A DNA stretch of 64,000 bases, taken from contig NZ_JACXAF010000004.1 in assembly GCF_014773395.1 (NCBI RefSeq), forward strand, positions 164,832-228,831, read 5' to 3'. Of this stretch, positions 16,535-25,154 are shown in pieces; positions within the stretch are counted from its first letter, which is position 1; each line of letters opens with the position of its first letter. The notes below the pieces were generated by a model. The model saw nothing but the letters and a program-made list of their open reading frames with translations. It ran no database searches and was not told the origin of the DNA. The stretch is from Neiella litorisoli (lineage in GTDB: Bacteria > Pseudomonadota > Gammaproteobacteria > Enterobacterales > Neiellaceae). Position numbers and translations under genes: made by a program.

Positions 16535-19500
16535 ATGCAACAAAGTAAAATAACCAAAAAGAAGTTAAGTGTTGCTGTAGCCTCTGTACTGGGCTCAATG
16601 GTGATAGGAGGATTAGCACACGCAGCGGAACCAAACGGGGAAAACAACCAAAACGAAGATGTTGAAGTGATTGAAGTCAGTGGCATTCGCGGCGCTCTGA
16701 TCACGGCCTTATCAGAAAAGCGCGAAAACGCGAATATTACTGAAATCATTAACGCAGAAGATATTGGTAAATTACCAGATAACAACTTAGCGGAAGTACT
16801 TGAGAACGTCACCGGCGTTCAAATAGACCGAACCAATGGTGTTGGCACCGGCGTTCAAATTCGTGGTACTGGCGCTAACCGAGTAGAAATCAATGGCGTC
16901 TCAACCGTCAGCGCAGGTAGTGATCGGACCGGTATTCGATTTGAAGACTTACCAGCAGCACTAATTGCGTCACTCGAAGTGACCAAGTCATCCACCGCCA
17001 AAACAATTGAAGGTTCAGTAGGTGGTACTGTTAACCTTCGTACTTTGCGCGGTAATAGCTTAAAAGACCGCTTAATCCAATTCCGAATTCAAGCCGAGCA
17101 CAGCGATTTAGCCGACTCCACACAACCCAAAATTTCCGGCACCTATGGTGATAACTGGGAAACCTCAATCGGTAAATTGGGTTTTGTCGCAACCGCAAGC
17201 TATGCCAAGCAGGATGTTGCTTCCGCCAACCCGCGCTTTGACCGAGACCGCGCAGTGATGTCCGATTCAGGCTTGGCCAGTGCCGAAGAATTCAATTTCT
17301 TGCGCACCCAGTTTTTGGATCAACCGCTCAGTGGTAAAGAATACAAAACCAAAAACTTAACCACGTCCCTTGAGCTGCAAGCAACTGAGCACCTCAACCT
17401 GTACTTCGATGCCACGCTCAATGATCAGGATGCAACCGACGATAATTCTCGGGCATTCTTCTCTGGAACAGGTGGCACACCAGTCATTAACAACACCACG
17501 AACACCGGATTTGAAACCATTGATTTGGGCAAAATTGATGGCGTCACTGGCAAAATCGATCTGGGTGAAGTAACCGTTGTGACCAGCGGCATCTTGGGTG
17601 TTGGGGTATCAGGCGATGGCAAAACCATCGACCCGAACCTGCGGACCGGTAACTCCAACTCTGCCCGAGAAACGGACAGTAGCGTGTTTGCCTTTGGTGG
17701 CGAATACAGCACCGAAGACTATACCTTGGCGGCGGAAGTGTCCTACTCCGATTCGGAAACCAACAGCCCATCGTTTAACACCACGCTGGACTTTATCAAC
17801 CCGAACGGACCACAAGTCACTGCTGATACCAGAAATGACAACGGTACTCCTGCCGAATTCAAAATTAAAAACGATACCTTCCAGTTTGGTATTGCCCAAG
17901 GTCTGCCGGAAACCCCCTCTTCGGCAGAGCTGTTAGATCCGGCGAACTATGCTTTGCGCAGTACCGGTCAGGGTAAGGCGCACGCAGAAGGTAAAGAAAC
18001 CGCCGCTCGTGTCGATTTCAGCTACGACATATCTGACACCAACCCATGGTTTGTTGACGTCCTTGCTGGCGTACGCTGGAACAAGACAACCAACGAGCAA
18101 GGTAGCGAGCGCTCAAGCTTCAGCTTTGGTAACTGGAATCGCCCAAGAGCCAATCTGTTTGCCGACATCGTCAAACCCGGAGCCAATAACTTTAACAAGG
18201 GCGACAGCCGTGACTTGTACATCAAAGATTATTTGATTGTTTCTAATGGCATTTCACGCAACAACCCTGACTATGTGTTTGAAACCTTTAACAACGCGAT
18301 TATCGCCAACAATGCGCTCAATGATCCTGATTTTTCGATGGATGCTTACAATGAGTTGCAAGCCCAATACGCCGATGATCCAAGTGGTTTTAAATCAGCA
18401 GCTGAAGCTCGGGGTTGGAATACCCTGTTAACCGAGCCGACGGTCAACGAAACTTCATTCTTTGACATTGAAGAAAAGACCTGGGCGCTATACCTGCAAG
18501 CGAACCTCGACTTTGAAGCGGGTACCGTGCCAATTACCGGTAATATCGGAGCACGCTATATTGAGACCGACTTAGACTCTTATGGTAATCAGGTGTCTAC
18601 CATCAATGGTACAGAGCTGGTGACGCCATCGAAGGAGTCCTCGAGCTACTCCTACGTGCTGCCACGTTTCAATATTGCAGCCGAGCTAAGCGAAGGGCTT
18701 TACATGAAAGCCGGTATCGGCAAAGACATTCGTCGTCCTGACTTCGACTGGTTATCAACCTCTACCTCATTTGGTGCCTCGGCTTCTGCTGCGGTGACAG
18801 TGGGTAACCCAGATCTTGAGCCGGAAGAAATTTGGTCCTATGACTTGTCGCTGGAATACTACTTTGCGCCGTCGGCGTTCATGAGTATTGGTTTCTTCCA
18901 TAAAGAGCGCACCAACTTGATTGTGTTGCAGGAGGAATCACCTGATGAGCCAATCGGCGCTGGCGGTCAAATCGAGCGTGATGTTGAAGCACCTTGTGAA
19001 AACGGCGGTATTTTCAACCCCAATGTGCCACCAGAAAACTACAATGTGTTCTCGTCTCGTGAAGACACCTTTGGTATTTGTGTCGCCAAGAAGAGCCGCT
19101 TTAATGCCAGCGGTACTGAAACCCAAAGCGGTGTCGAAGTGGCCGCACAGTATGATTTTTCTGAATTTGAAGATCAGCTGGGTTGGGCATCGGGCTTCGG
19201 TATTATTGCCAACTACACCTATCAGGATTCAGGTGAAGGCTTAGATGACTATTATTACGCCACCGGTTTAGCGGGCAAACAGCCGGGTGATTCGGTCAAC
19301 CCGAATGCCATTGACCAGATCCTTGGCCGTGATGATTATTTCCATCAGACCGAAACGACCGCCGATGATCCGGTAACCAAACGAGTCACGCTGCACAAGC
19401 TGTCGAAGCACTCATACAACTTCACCTTGTTCTACGAGAAGTATGATATAAGCGCGCGTATGCGTTACACCTACCGCAGTGAATTTACCGAAGAGCTGAA

Positions 19501-19717
19501 CCGTATGCGGTTCAATATCCCGGTCATTGTTGGCTCGCGTGGCCAGTTAAATGCCAGCGTCAACTATCAGCTCAACGAGAATTTCACCGTTGGTATTGAA
19601 GGGGTTAACTTAACCAAGGAAGACCGCACTCGATGGTGTTTCAACGAAGACACCTTGCTGTGTGAACAAAGTCTGACGGACCGCCGAATTACCGCCAGTT
19701 TGGCTGGTAAGTTCTAA
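16535..19717 (+). CDS. TonB-dependent receptor (large carbohydrate-type), outer membrane
   Basis: Outer-membrane active transporter, 1,060 residues. The signal peptide covers about residues 1-30 (VASVLGSMVIGGLAHAAE). A TonB-box-like segment DVEVIEVSG lies near 42-50, followed by a plug domain (IRGALITALSEKRENANITEI, DIGKLPDNNLAEVLENVTGVQI, FEDLPAALIASLEVTKSSTA, GGTVNLRT). A long beta-barrel ends in the terminal Phe (LAGKF). Plug motifs match the Xanthomonas/Caulobacter-type receptors often linked to polysaccharide loci. There is no SusD-like partner, as usual in gammaproteobacteria. An AGGAC ribosome-binding site precedes the ATG, and an intrinsic terminator follows the stop. Import of oligosaccharides released by the neighbouring lyases is inferred from position. 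Confidence 0.92.
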   Translation: MQQSKITKKKLSVAVASVLGSMVIGGLAHAAEPNGENNQNEDVEVIEVSGIRGALITALSEKRENANITEIINAEDIGKLPDNNLAEVLENVTGVQIDRTNGVGTGVQIRGTGANRVEINGVSTVSAGSDRTGIRFEDLPAALIASLEVTKSSTAKTIEGSVGGTVNLRTLRGNSLKDRLIQFRIQAEHSDLADSTQPKISGTYGDNWETSIGKLGFVATASYAKQDVASANPRFDRDRAVMSDSGLASAEEFNFLRTQFLDQPLSGKEYKTKNLTTSLELQATEHLNLYFDATLNDQDATDDNSRAFFSGTGGTPVINNTTNTGFETIDLGKIDGVTGKIDLGEVTVVTSGILGVGVSGDGKTIDPNLRTGNSNSARETDSSVFAFGGEYSTEDYTLAAEVSYSDSETNSPSFNTTLDFINPNGPQVTADTRNDNGTPAEFKIKNDTFQFGIAQGLPETPSSAELLDPANYALRSTGQGKAHAEGKETAARVDFSYDISDTNPWFVDVLAGVRWNKTTNEQGSERSSFSFGNWNRPRANLFADIVKPGANNFNKGDSRDLYIKDYLIVSNGISRNNPDYVFETFNNAIIANNALNDPDFSMDAYNELQAQYADDPSGFKSAAEARGWNTLLTEPTVNETSFFDIEEKTWALYLQANLDFEAGTVPITGNIGARYIETDLDSYGNQVSTINGTELVTPSKESSSYSYVLPRFNIAAELSEGLYMKAGIGKDIRRPDFDWLSTSTSFGASASAAVTVGNPDLEPEEIWSYDLSLEYYFAPSAFMSIGFFHKERTNLIVLQEESPDEPIGAGGQIERDVEAPCENGGIFNPNVPPENYNVFSSREDTFGICVAKKSRFNASGTETQSGVEVAAQYDFSEFEDQLGWASGFGIIANYTYQDSGEGLDDYYYATGLAGKQPGDSVNPNAIDQILGRDDYFHQTETTADDPVTKRVTLHKLSKHSYNFTLFYEKYDISARMRYTYRSEFTEELNRMRFNIPVIVGSRGQLNASVNYQLNENFTVGIEGVNLTKEDRTRWCFNEDTLLCEQSLTDRRITASLAGKF

Positions 19718-19742
19718 AGGTTCTTGGCCTTTTGACCACTGG

Positions 19743-19771
19743 AAACTCCGGCGCCATGCCGGAGTTTTTTT
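19743..19771 (+). terminator. Rho-independent terminator of TonB receptor gene
   Basis: CTCCGGC and GCCGGAG pair around a five-base loop (GCCAT), followed directly by seven T residues. It lies 25 bp after the receptor stop codon. Confidence 0.9.
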
Positions 19772-19791
19772 ATGGTTTGACCACTGCCGAT

Positions 19792-19800
19792 TGGTATAAT
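19792..19800 (+). promoter_or_regulatory. Extended -10 promoter element for SulP gene
   Basis: TGGTATAAT is a perfect extended -10. No good -35 at 17 bp is seen, which is common for extended -10 promoters. GATTGGTATAA (19789-19799) is identical to the right end of the MITE at 2590-2603, so the promoter may derive from an element end. The SulP start is about 97 bp downstream. Confidence 0.5.
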
Positions 19801-19896
19801 CCTCCATCCGCGACAAAATAAACCCTATAGTCTGTAGGTTGTTATCAAGCGCACTATCGATATATTCAAACCAAATTTTGATAAGGAGCTGTCCCC

Positions 19897-21552
19897 TTGT
19901 TTGCAGGAAAGTTTGAACAAGTACAGGTAAAGGGCGATCTATTTGGCGGCGTGACCACGGCAATTGTGTCCTTGCCAATGGCACTGGCTTTTGGTGTTGC
20001 ATCGGGTGCCGGCGCCGAAGCGGGCCTGTGGGGCGCAATTTTAGTCGGCTTATTCGCCGCGTTGTTCGGTGGCTCCCGAACCCTAATTTCTGAGCCCACC
20101 GGGCCAATGACCGTGGTGATGGCCGCGGTATTAACCTCGATGATGGCCAAACATCCCGAAGGCGGTTTGGCGATGGCCTTCACCGTAGTGATGATGGCTG
20201 GGGTATTCCAAATCGCACTGGGTGCACTCAAACTCGGCAAGTACATCACACTGATGCCCTATAGCGTGATCTCCGGCTTTATGTCGGGGGTTGGCGTCAT
20301 TTTGGTGATCTTGCAACTCGGCCCGTTCCTTGGTCAACCAACGCCTGCTGGCGGTGCCATTGGTACCATTCAGGCATTGCCGGATCTGATCCGCAACATG
20401 CATTTTGGCGAATTCATGCTCGGTTTGATGACACTCAGTGTGTTGTTGTTTATGCCGAAAAAATTCAAAAAACAAATCCCTCCGCAACTGGTCGCACTGG
20501 TCGCCGTTACCTTGATCTCAATGCTATTGTTTAGCACCGACGGCATTCGTCGTATCGGCGAGATCCCAAGCGGTTTGCCATCCATTGTCTGGCCGACCTT
20601 TTCGTGGAGTTTGATCAGCGAAATGCTGGTTGACGCGCTGGTTCTCGGTACCTTGGGCTGTATCGATACCCTACTCACTGCGGTGATTGCTGATAGCTTG
20701 ACGCGGCAGGAACACGATTCAAACCGCGAACTAATGGGACAAGGGATTGCCAACACGGTATCGGGTTTGTTTGGCGGCTTACCCGGCGCAGGCGCCACCA
20801 TGGGCACCGTTGTTAACGTGCAGGTCGGCGCTCGCTCACCCTTGTCAGGCATTGTCCGAGCGGTGATCTTACTGCTTGTGGTGCTGTGGTTTGCGCCATT
20901 GATCGAACCCATTCCGCTGGCTGTGCTGGCAGGTATAGCCTTGTTTGTTGGCCTTAACATCCTCGACTGGAGCTTTATCAAACGGGCACACACGGTATCA
21001 CTGGTGCCGACCTGCATTATGTACGGGGTGCTTTTTCTAACCGTGTTTGTCGATCTGATTTACGCCGTCGGGATTGGCGTATTTCTGGCGAACGTGATCA
21101 CCATTGAGAAGCTAAGCCGAGTTCAGGAAAAGAACGTCAAAGCCATTTCCGATGCCGATGATGGGGTACCACTGAGTACCGAAGAGCGCCAACTGCTTGA
21201 TAAAGCCAAAGGCCAATTGCTGCTGTTTTATCTGTCAGGGCCAATGATCTTTGGCGTATCCAAAGCCATTGCGCGACAACATGCGGCGATCGACCAATAT
21301 AAGGTCATGGTCTTAGATTTAAGCGCCGTGCCTATGATTGATATGACCGTCGCGCTGGCTCTGGAAAATGCCATGCGTGATGCCCTAGAAGCCGGTTGTG
21401 AGGTGTTCTTGTTTAGTCCAAATGAACAAACCATGGAGCAACTGGAAAAAATGAAGATCCGAGACTGGATTGACGATTACCACGTCGTGAGTTCACGCTA
21501 CGAGGGCTTGCAAAAAGGGCTGGAAAAAGTCGAACAAGCGACGGCCAGCTGA
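19897..21552 (+). CDS. SulP-family anion permease with STAS domain
   Basis: Inner-membrane anion transporter of 551 residues. TTG start at 19897, with an AAGGAG ribosome-binding site 8 bp before it. The SulP transmembrane core covers about residues 10-400, beginning GDLFGGVTTAIVSLPMALAFG and with SEPTGPMTVVMAAV and FGGLPGAGATMGTVVNV. A C-terminal STAS domain (about 430-540) contains LDLSAVPMIDMTVALALENAM. SulP proteins carry sulfate, bicarbonate or other anions. Sulfate freed from a sulfated polysaccharide would fit the neighbourhood, but so would an unrelated bicarbonate or sulfate role, and its promoter is separate. Converges with the transglutaminase gene. Confidence 0.9.
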   Translation: MFAGKFEQVQVKGDLFGGVTTAIVSLPMALAFGVASGAGAEAGLWGAILVGLFAALFGGSRTLISEPTGPMTVVMAAVLTSMMAKHPEGGLAMAFTVVMMAGVFQIALGALKLGKYITLMPYSVISGFMSGVGVILVILQLGPFLGQPTPAGGAIGTIQALPDLIRNMHFGEFMLGLMTLSVLLFMPKKFKKQIPPQLVALVAVTLISMLLFSTDGIRRIGEIPSGLPSIVWPTFSWSLISEMLVDALVLGTLGCIDTLLTAVIADSLTRQEHDSNRELMGQGIANTVSGLFGGLPGAGATMGTVVNVQVGARSPLSGIVRAVILLLVVLWFAPLIEPIPLAVLAGIALFVGLNILDWSFIKRAHTVSLVPTCIMYGVLFLTVFVDLIYAVGIGVFLANVITIEKLSRVQEKNVKAISDADDGVPLSTEERQLLDKAKGQLLLFYLSGPMIFGVSKAIARQHAAIDQYKVMVLDLSAVPMIDMTVALALENAMRDALEAGCEVFLFSPNEQTMEQLEKMKIRDWIDDYHVVSSRYEGLQKGLEKVEQATAS

Positions 21553-21589
21553 TCGAGCTGGCGTCTGCTGCCATTTAGCCATATCAGCG

Positions 21590-21609
21590 CCGCTGAGTTG
21601 GCTCAGCGG
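21590..21609. terminator. Hairpin between convergent SulP and transglutaminase genes
   Basis: CCGCTGAG (21590-21597), loop TTGG, CTCAGCGG (21602-21609): perfect 8-bp stem with a stable tetraloop in a 61-bp convergent gap. No T-run is present, so termination is likely but not canonical. Confidence 0.5.
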
Positions 21610-21613
21610 TCAC

Positions 21614-22498
21614 TTAGCCGGTTAGTCGGGCAACATCAACCGAGACATTCAATACCGGCTTTTCCCCCCCCCCAAAGATCACCCCTTGTAGCGGCGTGAC
21701 ATCAAAATAATCCCTGCCCCACGCGGTAATGATGTGTTGCTCATGGGCCATACAGTTATTGGTGGGGTCAAACTCAATCCAGCCTTCTCCCGGCGAATAC
21801 ACCGAGATCCAGGCGTGGCTGGCATCTGATCCCACGAGTTTTTCTTGGCCCGGCGGCGGCAGCGTCTCAATGTAGCCCGAGACGTATTTTGCGGCATATC
21901 CTAAAGCGCGTAAGCAACCAATTTGTAGGTGAGCAAAGTCTTGGCAAACGCCCTTTTTCAGAGCCAGAACTTCTGACAACGGCGTTGCCACCGTGGTCGC
22001 CTCAGGACAGTAATCAAACTCGCGATAAATACGCTGGGTCAACTCCATGACCGCCGACAGCAAAGGCCGGTCAGGGGCAAACGATGGCTCAGCATAAGCG
22101 CGCAGTTCATCGCTGGCTTTGATCATCGGCGAGTCGAGCATAAATTCCCGCGCCAATAATAACTCTGGATCCTTGCTAGTTTGCATCCGTTCACGGACTT
22201 GCTGACAACTGAAGCTAAAATCCAGCTCATTGGCGGTCAGTTGCGCCGACGTTTCAACCTCACTTGACGATTCAATAATCAGCTTTTCATGGGGCCGTTG
22301 AATCTCAAAGTGATAGCAATGATTGCCAAAGTAGTCTTCGCGCTTCGCCGATGCTGCTGTCACCGGATGAACCTGCACTTGCGACCACAGGCAGCGCTGG
22401 CGCTGAGTGGTTCGCGGGATCAGGTGAGCGAGGTTGTAACAGTGGGAGACCGGCTCGGCATAAAGGTATTCGGTGATGTGTCGAATCTTGTATTTCAC
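21614..22498 (-). CDS. Transglutaminase-like cysteine peptidase-fold protein
   Basis: About 294 residues. Start taken as the GTG at 22498, which overlaps the upstream stop codon (GTGA), rather than the TTG at 22513. An N-terminal beta-region of the bacterial transglutaminase-associated type (IRHITEYLYAEPVSHCYNLAHLIPR) precedes the core. The catalytic triad is visible: Cys in LKKGVCQDFAHLQIGCLRALG, His in SDASHAWISVY, Asp in GWIEFDPTNN. Such proteins accompany circularly permuted ATP-grasp and alpha-E proteins, where they are predicted to cleave or form amide bonds in a peptide product. It is the last gene of the five-gene minus-strand operon. A run of ten G residues encodes part of the C-terminal FGGGEKP segment, 17 residues from the end; the reading frame is intact here. 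Confidence 0.85.
   Translation of the reverse strand: MKYKIRHITEYLYAEPVSHCYNLAHLIPRTTQRQRCLWSQVQVHPVTAASAKREDYFGNHCYHFEIQRPHEKLIIESSSEVETSAQLTANELDFSFSCQQVRERMQTSKDPELLLAREFMLDSPMIKASDELRAYAEPSFAPDRPLLSAVMELTQRIYREFDYCPEATTVATPLSEVLALKKGVCQDFAHLQIGCLRALGYAAKYVSGYIETLPPPGQEKLVGSDASHAWISVYSPGEGWIEFDPTNNCMAHEQHIITAWGRDYFDVTPLQGVIFGGGEKPVLNVSVDVARLTG
21664..21673. repeat. C10/G10 homopolymer inside transglutaminase gene
   Basis: Ten consecutive C on the plus strand (G10 in the coding strand). Runs of this length are prone to slippage and are unusual in coding sequence of moderate GC. A shift would alter only the last ~17 residues. It could also be a site of sequencing error. Confidence 0.9.
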
Positions 22499-25032
22499 TC
22501 TCGATTCTCCCAAACACTACGAACCAATTGCTGTGATGGCTCGCGGTGGTCAAAGTATTTGTCACTCATAAAGTTACTCACCGAATCGAGCAATTGGTTC
22601 AGTCGGCTTAACGTTTTTTCCAGCTGTTGCCGGCGACCGTTTTCACGCGCACTAAGCGCAGTGAGGGTGGTCATTTTGATCTGCATGCTGGCATCGAGTG
22701 CCGCGCGCTGCTCCGCTGGTAATTCATGACGGGTATCATGCTGGCGTGGCAAGGCTTGCAGGTGCTCTTGTAATTTTTCTAACTGGAAGCTGAGCGAGCG
22801 TGGATTGCTCATATCCAGCATCAATAGATCGAGCGACGATTGCACCCCCATCCGCGCGCCATACAAGCGGCGATAGCTGATTAATACTTCATGGCTAAGC
22901 AGCAAACTTTGAATGGCGACACTCTGATCCGCTTCGGGCATTTCTGGTACCACCAAACCTTGGATCAGTTGGCTGGTTTGTATGGTGCGCTCAAGCCGCC
23001 GACCAATTTCCAAGAAGCGCCAGCCAACCCCGCGGATCATGCTCTCTTGCACTAAGCCGGACAGTGCCAATAAGGTAGTGACTAACGGATCAAGCAGCTC
23101 TTCTGGCCCTGCCACGGCATTCTGACTGAGAATGGCGTCGAGTTCACTGACGCCATCATGGATGTCATTAACCACTCGCAACATATCCGAGGACAGCAGC
23201 TCCTTGGAATTATCAGCACAGATCAACATGGCATTTAAGTTGGCGCGGACACTACCGGTGATATAGCCATTAGCCACCAAATTCAGCAGCTCCTGCTCTG
23301 GATCGAGCAATAGACTGTCGTCGCAATCGATGAAACCCGGAGCGGTGCCGGTCTGCAAGGTCACCGCAGCTAGTAAATTGCGGCGACAAGTCAGCGATAA
23401 TTCTTCATCGCCGTTAATGGTGATAAACACAGTGCGTAAATAACGCAACGATGCTTCGGCCCGCTCTGCGTAGCGGCCCATCCAAAACAGGTTTTCCACC
23501 ACCCGACTTGGCAAACTTTCCAAATCAGCCTGATTAATAGAGCGCGCCAGTTGCTGATCAACATCACTTTTGCGCTCTTGCTCCGAAGCCAGCACCCAAG
23601 TGTCTTTACTGTGGGAGCCCGATTGACTGGTAATTCGAAAACCAGCAGAAGCCTCCGGAGCCGAAGCAAATCGGGTTAAACCGCCCGGCATTAAGGTATA
23701 CGAGCTATCGCTGGCCACCGCAAAGGAGCGCAGAATAGAGGGTCGATTTTCCAAACCAGCGGCGGTTAATGCTGGGATCTGTTGGGCATCCACCAACGGC
23801 TGGCCAACATAGTAAATTGGGTTCGCCTTAATTTTGGCGGCCAACTCTTGTTGTTCATTGACCGTTAAATTTCCACCCCAGACGCTGCTTTCACTGTTAC
23901 TTTGGTAAGTGCGTTTAATCACCAAATTACTGAGGTTTGCCAGGACGTAAGACTGCTCTTTAGCGTCACCACACCAGTAGGTTGGCACGGTATTGAGCCG
24001 CAGGTCGCGTCCTAACAACGCTCGGCCAATATCGGGCAAAAATCTCAGCAAGGCGGCATTTTCTAAAACACCGCTGCCAAGCGGATTGACGATCGCTACC
24101 CGCCCTGCTCTGGCAACTTCCAACAAGCTGGCTACGCCGAGCTGCGAATCACCTTTTAACTCGACCGGATCGCAATACCAATCATCGACCCGTCGCCAAA
24201 TCACATCGACTCGTTTCAAACCGCTCAGCGACTTCATCCAGACGTAGCCGTTACGCACCACCAAATCGCCACTTTGAACCAAATGAAAGCCCAGGTAATT
24301 GGCTAAGTAAGCATGCTCGAAGTAGGTTTCATTATGTGCCCCAGGCGTCATCAGTACGATACAGGGCTGCTCTTGCGATGGCGCTAGATTGGTTAACTTG
24401 GTGCGTAATCGCTGAAAGAAACCGGCCAAACGATGCACGTGACTGTCACGAAATAAGCTGGGCAGCACCCGCGTCATCACGGTGCGGTTTTCCAGCGCAT
24501 ATCCGGCACCACTGGGCGCTTGCGTGCGATCGGCAAGAACACAGCATTGGCCATTGGCCGACAGGCTCAAATCGGCACTGTGTAAGATCAAGTCATGCTC
24601 GCCGGGCAGCGCTAAGCCATGGCAGGCGCGGATAAAACCGGGGTGGCCAAAAATCACTTCTGGCGGAATAACCCCTTGTTTAATAAGTTGCTTAGCGCCG
24701 TAGATATCTTTGAATATGAGGTTAAACAGCTCGGCTCGCTCAAGCAAACCAGCTTCAATGGGCTGCCAGCTATCACTATCAATCAGGGACGGTACAAGAT
24801 CCAGTTGCCAGGTCCGATATGGCGCAGCTTCCTCGTCGTAGATGTTGTAGGTGGCGCCATCATCACGGAGCATTCGGTAGGCTTTGAACTGGCGGTCGGC
24901 CAGCCCTGCCTCGCCCAAATTAGCCAGACCATCGAGCAAGTAGCGCCAATGCGGCTTCACCGTACCTAATTTCGCGTCGAACTCAACCGTCGCTGCGGGA
25001 TCAGTCGGTGGGGTAATAAAAGAGTCTGACAC
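22495..25032 (-). CDS. Circularly permuted ATP-grasp / alpha-E fusion protein
   Basis: Fusion of 845 residues combining two proteins that are separate in the genes at 29423 and 28488. The ATP-grasp half (about 1-500) includes YNIYDEEAAPYRTWQLDLVPS, GFIRACHGL, the metal and nucleotide region CVLADRTQAPSGAGYALENR, VDVIWRRVDDWYCDP and GSHSKDTWVL. The alpha-E (DUF403) half (about 510-840) starts RVVENLFWMGRYAERAEASLR and is all helical. ATP-grasp ligases of this type are predicted to form amide bonds. GTG start with GAGGAG in front. The stop overlaps the transglutaminase start; 122 bp with a hairpin separate it from the upstream gene. Biochemical function is unproven for the family. Confidence 0.88.
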   Translation of the reverse strand: MSDSFITPPTDPAATVEFDAKLGTVKPHWRYLLDGLANLGEAGLADRQFKAYRMLRDDGATYNIYDEEAAPYRTWQLDLVPSLIDSDSWQPIEAGLLERAELFNLIFKDIYGAKQLIKQGVIPPEVIFGHPGFIRACHGLALPGEHDLILHSADLSLSANGQCCVLADRTQAPSGAGYALENRTVMTRVLPSLFRDSHVHRLAGFFQRLRTKLTNLAPSQEQPCIVLMTPGAHNETYFEHAYLANYLGFHLVQSGDLVVRNGYVWMKSLSGLKRVDVIWRRVDDWYCDPVELKGDSQLGVASLLEVARAGRVAIVNPLGSGVLENAALLRFLPDIGRALLGRDLRLNTVPTYWCGDAKEQSYVLANLSNLVIKRTYQSNSESSVWGGNLTVNEQQELAAKIKANPIYYVGQPLVDAQQIPALTAAGLENRPSILRSFAVASDSSYTLMPGGLTRFASAPEASAGFRITSQSGSHSKDTWVLASEQERKSDVDQQLARSINQADLESLPSRVVENLFWMGRYAERAEASLRYLRTVFITINGDEELSLTCRRNLLAAVTLQTGTAPGFIDCDDSLLLDPEQELLNLVANGYITGSVRANLNAMLICADNSKELLSSDMLRVVNDIHDGVSELDAILSQNAVAGPEELLDPLVTTLLALSGLVQESMIRGVGWRFLEIGRRLERTIQTSQLIQGLVVPEMPEADQSVAIQSLLLSHEVLISYRRLYGARMGVQSSLDLLMLDMSNPRSLSFQLEKLQEHLQALPRQHDTRHELPAEQRAALDASMQIKMTTLTALSARENGRRQQLEKTLSRLNQLLDSVSNFMSDKYFDHREPSQQLVRSVWENRE

Positions 25033-25092
25033 TTATGCTCCTCGCATTGATAACCCAGTTTGTCAGTGCCTGTACTAGCGCCCTTACGGCAC

Positions 25093-25132
25093 CATAATGG
25101 CGCCTCAGTGACACCATAGCGGCGCCATTATG
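25093..25132. repeat. Perfect 12-bp inverted repeat in operon gap
   Basis: CATAATGGCGCC (25093-25104) and GGCGCCATTATG (25121-25132) are exact reverse complements with a 16-base loop. CACCATAATGGCGCC is also partly repeated directly as CACCATAGCGGCGCC within the loop and right arm. It lies between two same-strand genes of the ATP-grasp operon and may attenuate or process the transcript. Confidence 0.6.
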
Positions 25133-25154
25133 ACATGCCCCATTGTAGATGCCA

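Noticed and set aside
20370..21017. 215-codon minus-strand frame opposite the SulP gene
   Set aside because: Antisense shadow of a strongly conserved transporter; no family character or ribosome-binding site.
19897..21552. SulP permease as a proven part of the polysaccharide locus
   Set aside because: It follows a strong terminator, has its own promoter and lacks the bipartite motif; sulfate export or import linked to ulvan is only a possibility.
21614..22498. Frameshifted transglutaminase pseudogene because of the G10 tract
   Set aside because: The frame reads through to a normal C-terminus with the full catalytic triad upstream of the tract.
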